Virus record (IMG/VR): IMGVR_UViG_3300047678_000650
Span: 1 to 23,962 of that record
Length of the DNA stretch: 23,962 nt
From: a virus
Strand: one strand, 5' to 3'
Every line of letters begins with the position of its first letter. Position 1 is the stretch's first letter. Shown one piece after another: positions 15,184-21,940 of this stretch. A program made the translations under genes and the position numbers. Below the pieces are notes generated by a model, which saw only the letters and a program-made list of their open reading frames with translations, was not told the DNA's origin and did not search any database.

Positions 15184-17169
15184 ATGACCAGCATCACTCT
15201 CTACGCCGATGTACCCGGGCGAAGGCTCGTCTCGAAGGACGGCGCACCCATCACCCTGCCGTCGCTGGTGCTGGGGGATCAGTGCGTGTTTTCACTTAAA
15301 ACGCTCGATCGCAACGCGGCGGGAGAACCCCGTGAAACCACGCTGAACGTCCGCACGTTGCGCGCTTCGATTGGAAAGGTGCTGGAGCCACCGATCAGCG
15401 GCGCGTTCTCGGTGAAAATCGGCGCGGCCGTAACCGATGAAATTCCCATCGGGGCAACAACCAACGAAGTCAGGACGGCCCTGACGTCGATCGCTGGCTA
15501 TGCGCTCGGGGAAGTCCAGGCGAGTGCGCCTGGCTGCTGGTTGCTGCGCTTTGAATCCGCCGGCATTGTGCCGCTGGAAGTTGGCAGCAATTCACTGGTC
15601 CCGCGCAGTTTTGTTCGGATTCGGCCGTTTCAGATCAATGAACTCTGGTGGCACGAAATCCGGCTCATCCAGGCGCCGGTGGTTTTCACCGGCAGTTACG
15701 ACCGCGTGCTGCCGCCTGCGCCCAGCGTGATTCGCGTTCGGGCCGGGTCGGCGCGCGTCGAGGGCAGTTCGATCAACACCAATGAAGTCCAGGCCCTGAC
15801 CGTGCCGGCGACCTTCAAAGGCACTTACTACCTGCAATGGGATTATCGCAGTTCGCGACTGTTAGGCATCCAGGACGGGCCGGACGAGATCGCTGCGGCG
15901 CTCAACGCCATGTTCACCGATGGCCGGAAGCGTTTTGCGGTCACCAATCCGGAGGAGGACAAGGCTTACATCGAATTTGTCGGCGCGCTCGAAGCGATGC
16001 CGCAACCCCTCATGGCGACCGCGGTTCACTCGTTCTTGCCGGGCGATCTCACGTTCGTCCTCGACTTGGGCAGCGCGGAGCTGGCGACCGCTTTGCGAGA
16101 GCAGAGTGAGATCACGCTGCCGTTCGAGATCGAGTTGGAAATCGAGGATGAGGACATGAATGACCCCGCCGTGGCGGGCCGTCCCGTGACGTTTCAGACG
16201 AGCGTCAAAATCGTGCGCGAACAGATCTGGGAAGAGCTGGCGCTCGTGCCCGCGGTCGAATGGCTGCGCCCGCCGCAGCCGCGGGATTACCTGCCTTTTA
16301 CCCGGGATCAGATCATTACCGGGTCGCAACATTACCAGGCGACGATCGGCAACGGCGTGGCCCGTGAATTTGTGCTCGATCATGGATTAAACACCGAGGC
16401 GCTGCACGTCACGGTACGGGAGAATGCGAGCGGGGGCCGGAGGCTGCGCGAAGATGAGTTCTCGGTCGTTTTCACGGATGCTAATTCCTTGCTCCTCAGC
16501 TTCCCCGGAGATCAACCGGCACCAGCGCCGGGCAGTCGCGCGGTGGTAGTCTCCAGTGCCGGTCCGATTTCGGCCTTTCAGGCGCATCATCACACAATCC
16601 CGCAGGTCGAGGGATTGCCCGACGCCTTGAGCGCGCTCGGCCTGCGAATCGAAGCGATCGAGGAGTTGCTCCCGAGCGTCAATCCCACGGCACGCGCGGG
16701 GCCGGACACGGAAAAATCGTTGGAAATCGAAATTCCCGATCGCGCGGAGATGTTTCCGGGCAAACTCCCCGACCATTTCGACGCGGAGAGTGCCGCCAAG
16801 GACGGCAGGGATCTGCCGAAACCGGCAGGGCTGCTGCCGGCAATCCACGACGCGAACGTCGATTCCATCATCCTGCCACTTCCGGCAGCCGCATCGAAGG
16901 AAGGACAGGTGTTCATCAATGACCGCGGTTCGTCCGTCATGGTGCCGGGCGGGCTGGGCCGGCGCGGCGCTCAACTCGATCCCAACGGTCATGTCGGGAG
17001 CGATGGACGTGTCTGGTATCGCCTCACGCGCGCTGCCGCCACCAACTCGTTCTATCCGGTCGATTTCGAGCGCGAGCTTTTCATGCTCCACATCAATGAG
17101 CAGATGTTCCGGCCACCGGAGTTCAGCCCGGCCCGTTTTGCTCCTGCCGGCAACGCCAGGAGCAGATGA
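15184..17169 (+). CDS. Large modular tail / fibre-base protein
   Basis: A 661-residue protein. Residues about 75-140 and 180-295 are two related beta modules (GAFSVKIGAAVTDEIPIGAT ... WLLRFESAG, and GTYYLQWDYRSSRL ... AYIEFVGAL). Residues about 390-455 form a beta domain IGNGVAREFVLDHGLNTEAL ... VTVRENASG like those in many phage receptor-binding or fibre proteins. A short helix (PDALSALGLRIEAIEELL) may trimerise the chain. The C-terminal part looks like a fibre attachment domain. It probably anchors fibres to the tail tip. Start ATG 15184 is chosen over TTG 15163 because of the start motif. Confidence 0.65.
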   Translation: MTSITLYADVPGRRLVSKDGAPITLPSLVLGDQCVFSLKTLDRNAAGEPRETTLNVRTLRASIGKVLEPPISGAFSVKIGAAVTDEIPIGATTNEVRTALTSIAGYALGEVQASAPGCWLLRFESAGIVPLEVGSNSLVPRSFVRIRPFQINELWWHEIRLIQAPVVFTGSYDRVLPPAPSVIRVRAGSARVEGSSINTNEVQALTVPATFKGTYYLQWDYRSSRLLGIQDGPDEIAAALNAMFTDGRKRFAVTNPEEDKAYIEFVGALEAMPQPLMATAVHSFLPGDLTFVLDLGSAELATALREQSEITLPFEIELEIEDEDMNDPAVAGRPVTFQTSVKIVREQIWEELALVPAVEWLRPPQPRDYLPFTRDQIITGSQHYQATIGNGVAREFVLDHGLNTEALHVTVRENASGGRRLREDEFSVVFTDANSLLLSFPGDQPAPAPGSRAVVVSSAGPISAFQAHHHTIPQVEGLPDALSALGLRIEAIEELLPSVNPTARAGPDTEKSLEIEIPDRAEMFPGKLPDHFDAESAAKDGRDLPKPAGLLPAIHDANVDSIILPLPAAASKEGQVFINDRGSSVMVPGGLGRRGAQLDPNGHVGSDGRVWYRLTRAAATNSFYPVDFERELFMLHINEQMFRPPEFSPARFAPAGNARSR

Positions 17170-17357
17170 ATGAGTGGGGATGGCTCGGGTGCTTTCATCA
17201 CCGCTCGACCATCCTGACCTGGATCGGCGATGAAGCAGGCAGACGGGGTCACACCGTCGGCCGCGCCGCTGCGCTGGACCTGCTGCACGCTGCGGCGCGC
17301 GAGTTCAAGGCGCAGCGCCGCACGCCGCCGGCCGTTGACAGTGCGCCCCCGGCGTGA
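17166..17357 (+). CDS. Small coupled tail-region protein
   Basis: A 63-residue protein whose start overlaps the previous stop (ATGA 17166-17169) and whose stop overlaps the next start (GTGA 17354-17357). Both couplings support a real gene. The N-terminus MNEWGWLGCFHHRSTILTWI is aromatic-rich and the rest is a basic helix (HAAAREFKAQRRTPP). Function unknown. Confidence 0.5.
   Translation: MNEWGWLGCFHHRSTILTWIGDEAGRRGHTVGRAAALDLLHAAAREFKAQRRTPPAVDSAPPA
17335..17341 (+). promoter_or_regulatory. TTGACAG start-associated motif
   Basis: TTGACAG with 12 nt (17342-17353) before GTG 17354, inside the end of the preceding small gene. Confidence 0.6.
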
Positions 17358-18031
17358 GGATCACCGTCAACCTCGATACCCAGCTCGTCAGCCTGCCTCA
17401 ACCGCTGCGCATCAAGGCGGGCGCTCAGGTTCCGCTGGAAATCGTCTTTCTGCGGGGCCTGCAGTCCGTAGCCACCAACGCTGAGATCCAGCTCGGGATG
17501 GCGCCGAAGAATTCGAGCTCCGGCGTCGTTGCCTATGCGGAGCATTTCGCGGAAGCCGCAGGACCCTCCTACGTTGGCAACCTGAATGCCAATGACCAGC
17601 GGCTTCTCGCGGCGATCGCGAACAAGCCGCAGCTCGATCTGATCGCCGAGCTGGTCTGGATTGAAAACAACCAGCGCTTTGTCACGCCGAACTTTTTTGT
17701 GGTGGCTGAACCGCCGATCTTCACCGGCCCACAAGTCTCCGCGGGCGGTCCTGTCTATCTCACCGAACCGCAATCGGACGCGCGGTACGAGCAACTCGCG
17801 CACAAGGGCCAGGCGAACGGGTATGCATCCTTGGGCGGTGACGGCAAACTACCCGCCGCCCAACTGCCCGATCTGACCTCCAAAGCCGAGCGGATCGTCA
17901 ACGGCCGCTATCGCTTTACCTCCGAGGGCAGGTTCCAGCTTTGGAATGGCGACCAAAACAAATGGTGCACCGTCAGCGTCGGCGGCGCGGCTGGCAATGA
18001 AGTGCTCCGCATCGGAGCCGGAGAAAACTAA
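17354..18031 (+). CDS. Tail fibre protein
   Basis: A 225-residue protein. The N-terminal half is beta-rich (MRITVNLDTQLVSLPQPLRI, VPLEIVFLRGLQSVAT). The segment ANGYASLGGDGKLPAAQLPD (about residues 155-175) is the repeated spacer motif of many tail fibres and collagen-like phage appendages. The C-terminus has short strands (GRYRFTSEGRFQLWNGDQNK). It likely binds the fibre-base protein upstream. GTG start is supported by TTGACAG at 12 nt. Confidence 0.65.
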   Translation: MRITVNLDTQLVSLPQPLRIKAGAQVPLEIVFLRGLQSVATNAEIQLGMAPKNSSSGVVAYAEHFAEAAGPSYVGNLNANDQRLLAAIANKPQLDLIAELVWIENNQRFVTPNFFVVAEPPIFTGPQVSAGGPVYLTEPQSDARYEQLAHKGQANGYASLGGDGKLPAAQLPDLTSKAERIVNGRYRFTSEGRFQLWNGDQNKWCTVSVGGAAGNEVLRIGAGEN

Positions 18032-18034
18032 CTC

Positions 18035-18856
18035 ATGAAACGACACCTTCTTTCCGTCCTCATCCTACTCGCCTTGCCGGAGCTCGTCTTCGCGCAGACT
18101 GAGACTGTCACCAAGAAGGCTGGGACGAATGAGCTGACCGGCAATCTTGTGCTTCCCGCGGGCAAGAGCCTGCAACTCAACGGCACAGTCTCGGGGACTG
18201 CCCTCGGCACGAGCATTCAGCCGCGCAATGTGAATCTCGATGACCTCGCCGACGGCTCGCTGACCGGTTCCAGGGTGGGCACGGGGATCAACGCGGACAA
18301 CATCACCGCGGGCCTGCTTTCGGTGGGACGCGGCGGGACGGGCCAAACCTCGCGCGAAGCGACGCTGGACTGGCTGCTTGGCACCTATCCCGTGTTCCTC
18401 ATCCCGATGACGGAGGGCGCGGTGCAATTTGTGGACGTGGAGCTTAAAGCGTCCACCGACAACTTTGCCACGCTGGCGCTCTGGATCGAGTCGCTGGGGC
18501 CGGAATACGCGGCATGGTGGAACAATTCCGCCGCCGATCGTGATGCCCGCATCTGCTACACCAGCGATCATGCAAGCGATGTGCGCGCCTGGAAGCTCAG
18601 GCTGAATACGTATTCGCTCGCCGCCCAGATCGGGGCTGGAGTGCAGATGAAATTCATCGTCGTTATTCCCTCGCGATCCACTCTCGCCGGGTCCTGCGAC
18701 GCGTGGATGCGGCCATCCAATGCCCGGAACATCCAATGGTCCTTCAGCCGCCGGACGGCATCCGAGGCCGAGCGAGACACTTTGGGCAATCCCATCTGGC
18801 ACCCGATCGTGCCGAGCTACTGGACCACCGGCTTCATGACTTCGCCGGTGAATTGA
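18035..18856 (+). CDS. Fibre-like protein with Sec signal peptide
   Basis: A 273-residue protein with a clear Sec signal peptide: a basic start (MKRH), a hydrophobic core (LLSVLILLALPELV) and a FAQ cleavage site near residue 21. The following region has tail-fibre features: GNLVLPAGKSLQLNGTVSGT, ITAGLLSVGRGGTGQTS and a C-terminal globular domain with many aromatic residues. Phage fibres are normally not exported, so this may be a surface protein of the lysogen or a periplasmic tail-related factor. It starts 3 nt after the fibre gene stop. Confidence 0.6.
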   Translation: MKRHLLSVLILLALPELVFAQTETVTKKAGTNELTGNLVLPAGKSLQLNGTVSGTALGTSIQPRNVNLDDLADGSLTGSRVGTGINADNITAGLLSVGRGGTGQTSREATLDWLLGTYPVFLIPMTEGAVQFVDVELKASTDNFATLALWIESLGPEYAAWWNNSAADRDARICYTSDHASDVRAWKLRLNTYSLAAQIGAGVQMKFIVVIPSRSTLAGSCDAWMRPSNARNIQWSFSRRTASEAERDTLGNPIWHPIVPSYWTTGFMTSPVN

Positions 18857-18859
18857 CAT
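18853..18859 (+). promoter_or_regulatory. TTGACAT start-associated motif (variant)
   Basis: TTGACAT overlaps the preceding TGA stop (18854-18856) and lies 15 nt before ATG 18875. Confidence 0.45.
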
Positions 18860-18874
18860 CGCCCGCGGGGTATC

Positions 18875-19280
18875 ATGAAAAACGCCCTCTCCATTCTATT
18901 CGCCTTCGCCACTGTCGCATTCGCGCAAACTCCCACCCCCACTCCCCCGCGTCATTCGACCGAGTGGCTCGCGGCGTGGGACGCACTCAAAGGTTTCAGC
19001 TATCGCACCGCGTCGCCGGTCGAGCTCGAAGGAAAGCTGACCGAGGTCGAAAGCCTCTTGGCAAATGTCGAGACCACTCCGCGCGACTCGGTTTGGCTCA
19101 ATGGGACGAAGACGCGGATTCTTAAGGCCCTTCCGGGAGATCGCCGCGGTCCGCACCGAGTTCGAGACGCATCTGCGGACGGCCAATGCGGACATGGTGG
19201 CGGCGCTGACCAAGAGCACCGAGGTCATCGCGCACAACTCGGCGTTGATCGAGCAGATCCAGCGCAAGCTGATGGATTGA
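18875..19280 (+). pseudogene. Exported coiled-coil protein broken by one base
   Basis: ATG 18875 encodes a signal peptide (MKNALSILFAFATVAFAQ), a Pro/Thr linker and a helical domain to TRILKAL. Near 19126-19135 the reading must move +1 to continue REIAAVRTEFETHL, ADMVAALTKSTEVIAHNSAL and IEQIQRKLMD, stopping at TGA 19278-19280. As written, the first frame runs on with low-quality sequence to 19432. A single extra C in the CCCTTCC stretch would explain it. The joined product is an exported, helical protein of about 134 residues, a possible partner of the exported fibre-like protein before it. Confidence 0.6.
19248..19275 (+). repeat. 28-bp direct repeat, copy 1
   Basis: This stretch at the end of the exported coiled-coil gene (encoding IEQIQRKLM) recurs at 19875-19902 with one mismatch (C to A). 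The two copies bracket the vapBC remnant. Confidence 0.85.
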
Positions 19281-19333
19281 GTCCCGGCCTACGCTTCGAC
19301 GAACAGCGTCATTGCGAGGGAGCGGCAGGTGGC

Positions 19334-19348
19334 GTAGGATTTTCCTAC
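19334..19348 (+). promoter_or_regulatory. Palindromic operator before vapB-like gene
   Basis: GTAGGA-TTT-TCCTAC is a perfect inverted repeat with a 3-nt centre, one base before GTG 19350. AbrB-type antitoxins commonly repress their own operon by binding such a palindrome, so this is a likely autoregulatory site. Confidence 0.5.
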
Positions 19349-19349
19349 C

Positions 19350-19586
19350 GTGACCACCGTCCTCTCTCAAAAAGGCCAGATTGTTCTACCCGTGCCGGTG
19401 AGGCAGCAACTCCACCTCGAGCCCGGCGATGATTTCGAGGTCGCGGTGGAAGACGAAGACACGATCACCCTGCGGCGGGTCTCACACCCCGCCAACCGCG
19501 GATTGGTGAATTTGCTGCTCGCGTGCCCGTCGGCGTTCGAGATTCCGCAGCGCGAGACGGACGACTCGGTGCCGCCCGCGCTGTGA
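19350..19586 (+). CDS. AbrB/SpoVT-family antitoxin (VapB-like)
   Basis: A 78-residue protein from GTG 19350 with the swapped-hairpin pattern TTVLSQKGQIVLPVPVRQQL followed by LEPGDDFEVAVEDEDTITLR. This is the AbrB DNA-binding fold used by VapB antitoxins. The C-terminal region (LVNLLLACPSAFEIPQRETD) would wrap around the PIN toxin. Its stop overlaps the vapC start (GTGA 19583-19586), the usual coupled antitoxin-toxin order. The antitoxin is intact although its toxin is broken. Confidence 0.8.
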   Translation: MTTVLSQKGQIVLPVPVRQQLHLEPGDDFEVAVEDEDTITLRRVSHPANRGLVNLLLACPSAFEIPQRETDDSVPPAL

Positions 19587-19875
19587 GCTACCTCTTCGAT
19601 ACGAACGTCTTCTGCGAGCCCGTGAAGCCTAAACCAGGCGCGGAAGTCGTGGCATGGCTGCGTGCGAATGAGAGCAGTCTCTTTGTCAGCACGATCACCA
19701 TCGGAGAAATTCGCCGTGGGATCGAACGGCTGCCAGCCGGCGGCGCAGGACTCAACTGCGTGCGTGGCTCACCGCACTTTGCGACTGCATGAAGGGCCGT
19801 ATCCTCAGCTTCAATACCAGCACCGCGCACGTCTGGGGCCTTCCGGTCTTGTTGCAGGTAGCCGGTCTCCCGTAA
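19583..19875 (+). pseudogene. VapC-like PIN toxin, frameshifted and truncated
   Basis: GTG 19583 gives VSYLFDTNVFCEPVKPKPG with the first PIN aspartate (D in LFDTN) and then STITIGEIRRGIERLPAG with the conserved Glu. After LPAG the reading should move -1 to RRRTQLRAWLTALCDCMKGR and AHVWGLPVLLQVAGLP, ending at TAA 19873-19875. One lost C in GGCCGG would cause this. The usual C-terminal part with the last PIN aspartates is missing, cut off where the second 28-bp repeat begins. As written, the frame stops at 19792. The toxin should be inactive. Confidence 0.75.
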
Positions 19876-19902
19876 TCGAGCAGATCCAGCGAAAGCTGAT
19901 GG
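19875..19902 (+). repeat. 28-bp direct repeat, copy 2
   Basis: Matches 19248-19275 at 27 of 28 positions. In the corresponding frame it reads IEQIQRKLM and then a stop, so it is the 3' end of a second, mostly lost copy of the coiled-coil gene. Confidence 0.85.
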
Positions 19903-20031
19903 CGTAGGCCGAACGCGAAAGCCGATTTGTGAGGGGCATTTGGAGTGATGTTTTGGTGAAAATCTAGCGGTGATTCTTGGAAAGCGAGCGCGTTGGAAGG
20001 TCATTTTCTCTCTGTTCGGAAAGTCCTCGTA

Positions 20032-20117
20032 TGGCAATCGAGAGAAGGAGAAGGATTCCAAATAAGAGAAAACAGCGTATTTCAAATAAGAGGATATTCA
20101 GTATATCAAAAGAGAGT
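20032..20117 (+). repeat. Four degenerate repeats with 24-bp period
   Basis: Units begin at 20032, 20056, 20080 and 20104. The two middle units (TTCCAAATAAGAGA and TTTCAAATAAGAGG) are nearly identical, and the outer ones share CAA and AGAG positions. The tract is AT-rich, ends 9 nt before ATG 20127 and is likely an operator or leader element for the Fic gene. Confidence 0.6.
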
Positions 20118-20126
20118 TTCATCACC

Positions 20127-21656
20127 ATGTCGCCCAATCAACTGCTCGCTCGCCATTTGGAGGCGGCTAACGCCGTCGCCCGAGAGAGCGTTATCCGGGG
20201 CAAGGACCTGACTCAACGGCAGCGTGAATTCCTCTCGAAGGCGGGCTGCCTGATCGAGGTGATGAAGGGCTGGTATCTGCTCGCCCCGCCCAGTGTGGAT
20301 GCTGGTGACACCACCCTCTGGCACGGCAACTTTTGGGCATTCCTCGGATTCTACCTGGAGGAGCGTTTCGGCAGGGACTATTGCCTGACGGCGGAGAGTT
20401 CGCTGGATCTTTGGGCCGGACACACGCGCACACCGGCACAGGTAATCATCATGACGCGGGAGGGTGGCAATAACCGGATTGAGCTGGCCTTCGGCACGTC
20501 GCTCCTCACCTATCGCGACGAGGCGAGAGTGCCAGCGCAGCCAGCGCAATTCCGCGGATTGAATGTGATGTCACCGGGCATGGCGTTGGCGCGAGTGTCT
20601 CCCACCTATTTTGAAAAGGACCGGGCGAGCGCCGAAATCCTACTGAGGATCGCCGACGAGCAGGAGATTGCCCGGGGTCTTTTGGAGTTTGGCAAGACCG
20701 CACCCGCCAACCGAGTCATTGGAGCTTTGCAGGCCATCGGCCAGGAGGAAAAAGCGAAGAAGGTGCTCGAAATCCTTTCGCTCGGGAGGCTGACCGTAAA
20801 ACCCGAGAATCCATTCGCGAATTCCGGTGCCTTGATCAGCCCTCAACTTCTCATCCGCAGTCCGTATGCCGGTCGTGTTCATGCGCTCTGGTCGGAGATG
20901 CGGAACACCGTCATTGAGAATTTTCCGCCTCCGCCCGGCGAGCGAATCTCCAAAGAGGCCTACCTCAAGCAAGCCACCGGCATCTACACGAATGACGCTT
21001 ACAATTCCCTCTCGATTGAAGGTTACGTCGTCACGGCGGAGTTGATCGAAAGAATCCGGAGCGGTGCCTTTAATCAGGATACGCCCGAAGCCCGGCAGCA
21101 AAAAGATGCGATGGCCGCCAAAGGTTACTTCCTCGCGCATGAAGGAGTGCTGCGCAGCATTGGGCGAATCTTCGATGGCGAAAACCCTGGACGGGTCGTC
21201 GATCGCGATCTGCAAACCTGGTATGGGCAGCTTCACCAGCCATACGTGGATGCTGGAATCATCCCGGCCTATGCGCTCGCCGGTTACCGCGAGCGGTCGG
21301 TCTACATTCGCAACTCTCTGCACGTGCCGCCACCGCGCGAAGCCGTGCCCGATGCGATGGAAGCGCTCTTTGCTGCATTGACCGGCGAAGATCATCCGGG
21401 CGTCCGGGCCGTGCTCGGCCATTTCGCATTCGTATTTATCCACCCGTATCCCGACGGCAACGGTCGCATCGGCAGGTTTTTGATGAACGCCATGCTGGCC
21501 TCCGGAGGCTACCCGTGGACGGTGATCCGCGTCACCCGTCGAGCAGACTACATGGCGGCACTGGAAGAAGCTTCAACCAGGGCGGGCATTGCTGCGTTCT
21601 CCCGCTTCGTTGCTCAGGAAATGCAGGTGGACTGGTCAAAAACCGAGATTCGCTAA
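20127..21656 (+). CDS. Fic-family protein with AbiEi-like N-terminus
   Basis: A 509-residue protein from ATG 20127. The catalytic Fic motif HPYPDGNGRIGR is at residues 439-450; Fic enzymes usually transfer AMP from ATP to a protein hydroxyl. The inhibitory motif S-x-x-x-E-G occurs at residues 294-299 (SLSIEG), upstream of the active site as in class II Fic proteins, with Glu298 as the blocking residue. Residues 1-250 resemble the winged-helix and following domain of AbiEi antitoxins (LTQRQREFLSKAG then EVMKGWYLLAPP). An in-frame ATG at 20031 would add a repeat-encoded leader; I prefer 20127. Likely an accessory toxin or host-control gene carried beside the integration module. Confidence 0.8.
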   Translation: MSPNQLLARHLEAANAVARESVIRGKDLTQRQREFLSKAGCLIEVMKGWYLLAPPSVDAGDTTLWHGNFWAFLGFYLEERFGRDYCLTAESSLDLWAGHTRTPAQVIIMTREGGNNRIELAFGTSLLTYRDEARVPAQPAQFRGLNVMSPGMALARVSPTYFEKDRASAEILLRIADEQEIARGLLEFGKTAPANRVIGALQAIGQEEKAKKVLEILSLGRLTVKPENPFANSGALISPQLLIRSPYAGRVHALWSEMRNTVIENFPPPPGERISKEAYLKQATGIYTNDAYNSLSIEGYVVTAELIERIRSGAFNQDTPEARQQKDAMAAKGYFLAHEGVLRSIGRIFDGENPGRVVDRDLQTWYGQLHQPYVDAGIIPAYALAGYRERSVYIRNSLHVPPPREAVPDAMEALFAALTGEDHPGVRAVLGHFAFVFIHPYPDGNGRIGRFLMNAMLASGGYPWTVIRVTRRADYMAALEEASTRAGIAAFSRFVAQEMQVDWSKTEIR

Positions 21657-21703
21657 ATGCCAAGGAACTCGAAGAGGCACACGCGTCGATCGACTCCCGC
21701 TTT

Positions 21704-21940
21704 TCAATTTGCTCCAACGCGGAGAGCAGCTTCCTCAGGCATCTTCGCCGGGACGGCAAACTGAGCCAGCAGCGCCGACTTCACGGCAGCCGGATCGAAA
21801 AGATGCAGCCGCGGATTGGGCTCGATGAACGGGATCATCCGTTTGGAGACCCAGCCATCAATCGTGCGCGGGCTGACAGAGAGGATGACCGCGAGTTGGC
21901 GTTTGCGGACAAGTTGCGAGGTGGGCGGGGTTTGGTTCAT
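21704..21940 (-). CDS. Excisionase / MerR-like DNA-binding protein
   Basis: A 78-residue protein on the minus strand with a winged helix-turn-helix: LVRKRQLAVILSVSPRTIDG followed by WVSKRMIPFIEPNPRLHLFD and DPAAVKSAL. This is the AlpA/Xis-type pattern. Its ATG overlaps the integrase stop (ATGA on the minus strand, 21937-21940), so integrase and excisionase are made from one message. It probably directs excision and may regulate the integrase. Confidence 0.75.
   Translation of the reverse strand: MNQTPPTSQLVRKRQLAVILSVSPRTIDGWVSKRMIPFIEPNPRLHLFDPAAVKSALLAQFAVPAKMPEEAALRVGAN

Noticed and set aside
38-18859. TTGACA copies as ordinary -35 promoter boxes
   Set aside because: The distance to the start codon (about 13-18 nt) leaves no room for a -10 box and transcription start before the gene, and no matching -10 is present.
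20032-20117. Short CRISPR array
   Set aside because: Units are only about 14 bp, gaps about 10 bp, and repeats are degenerate, with no cas genes in the window.
20031-20126. Upstream in-frame ATG giving an N-terminus with 8-residue repeats
   Set aside because: The repeats look like DNA elements: the period is conserved better than the peptide, and the residues are almost all Arg, Lys, Ile and Ser. A purine-rich ribosome-binding stretch is better placed for ATG 20127.
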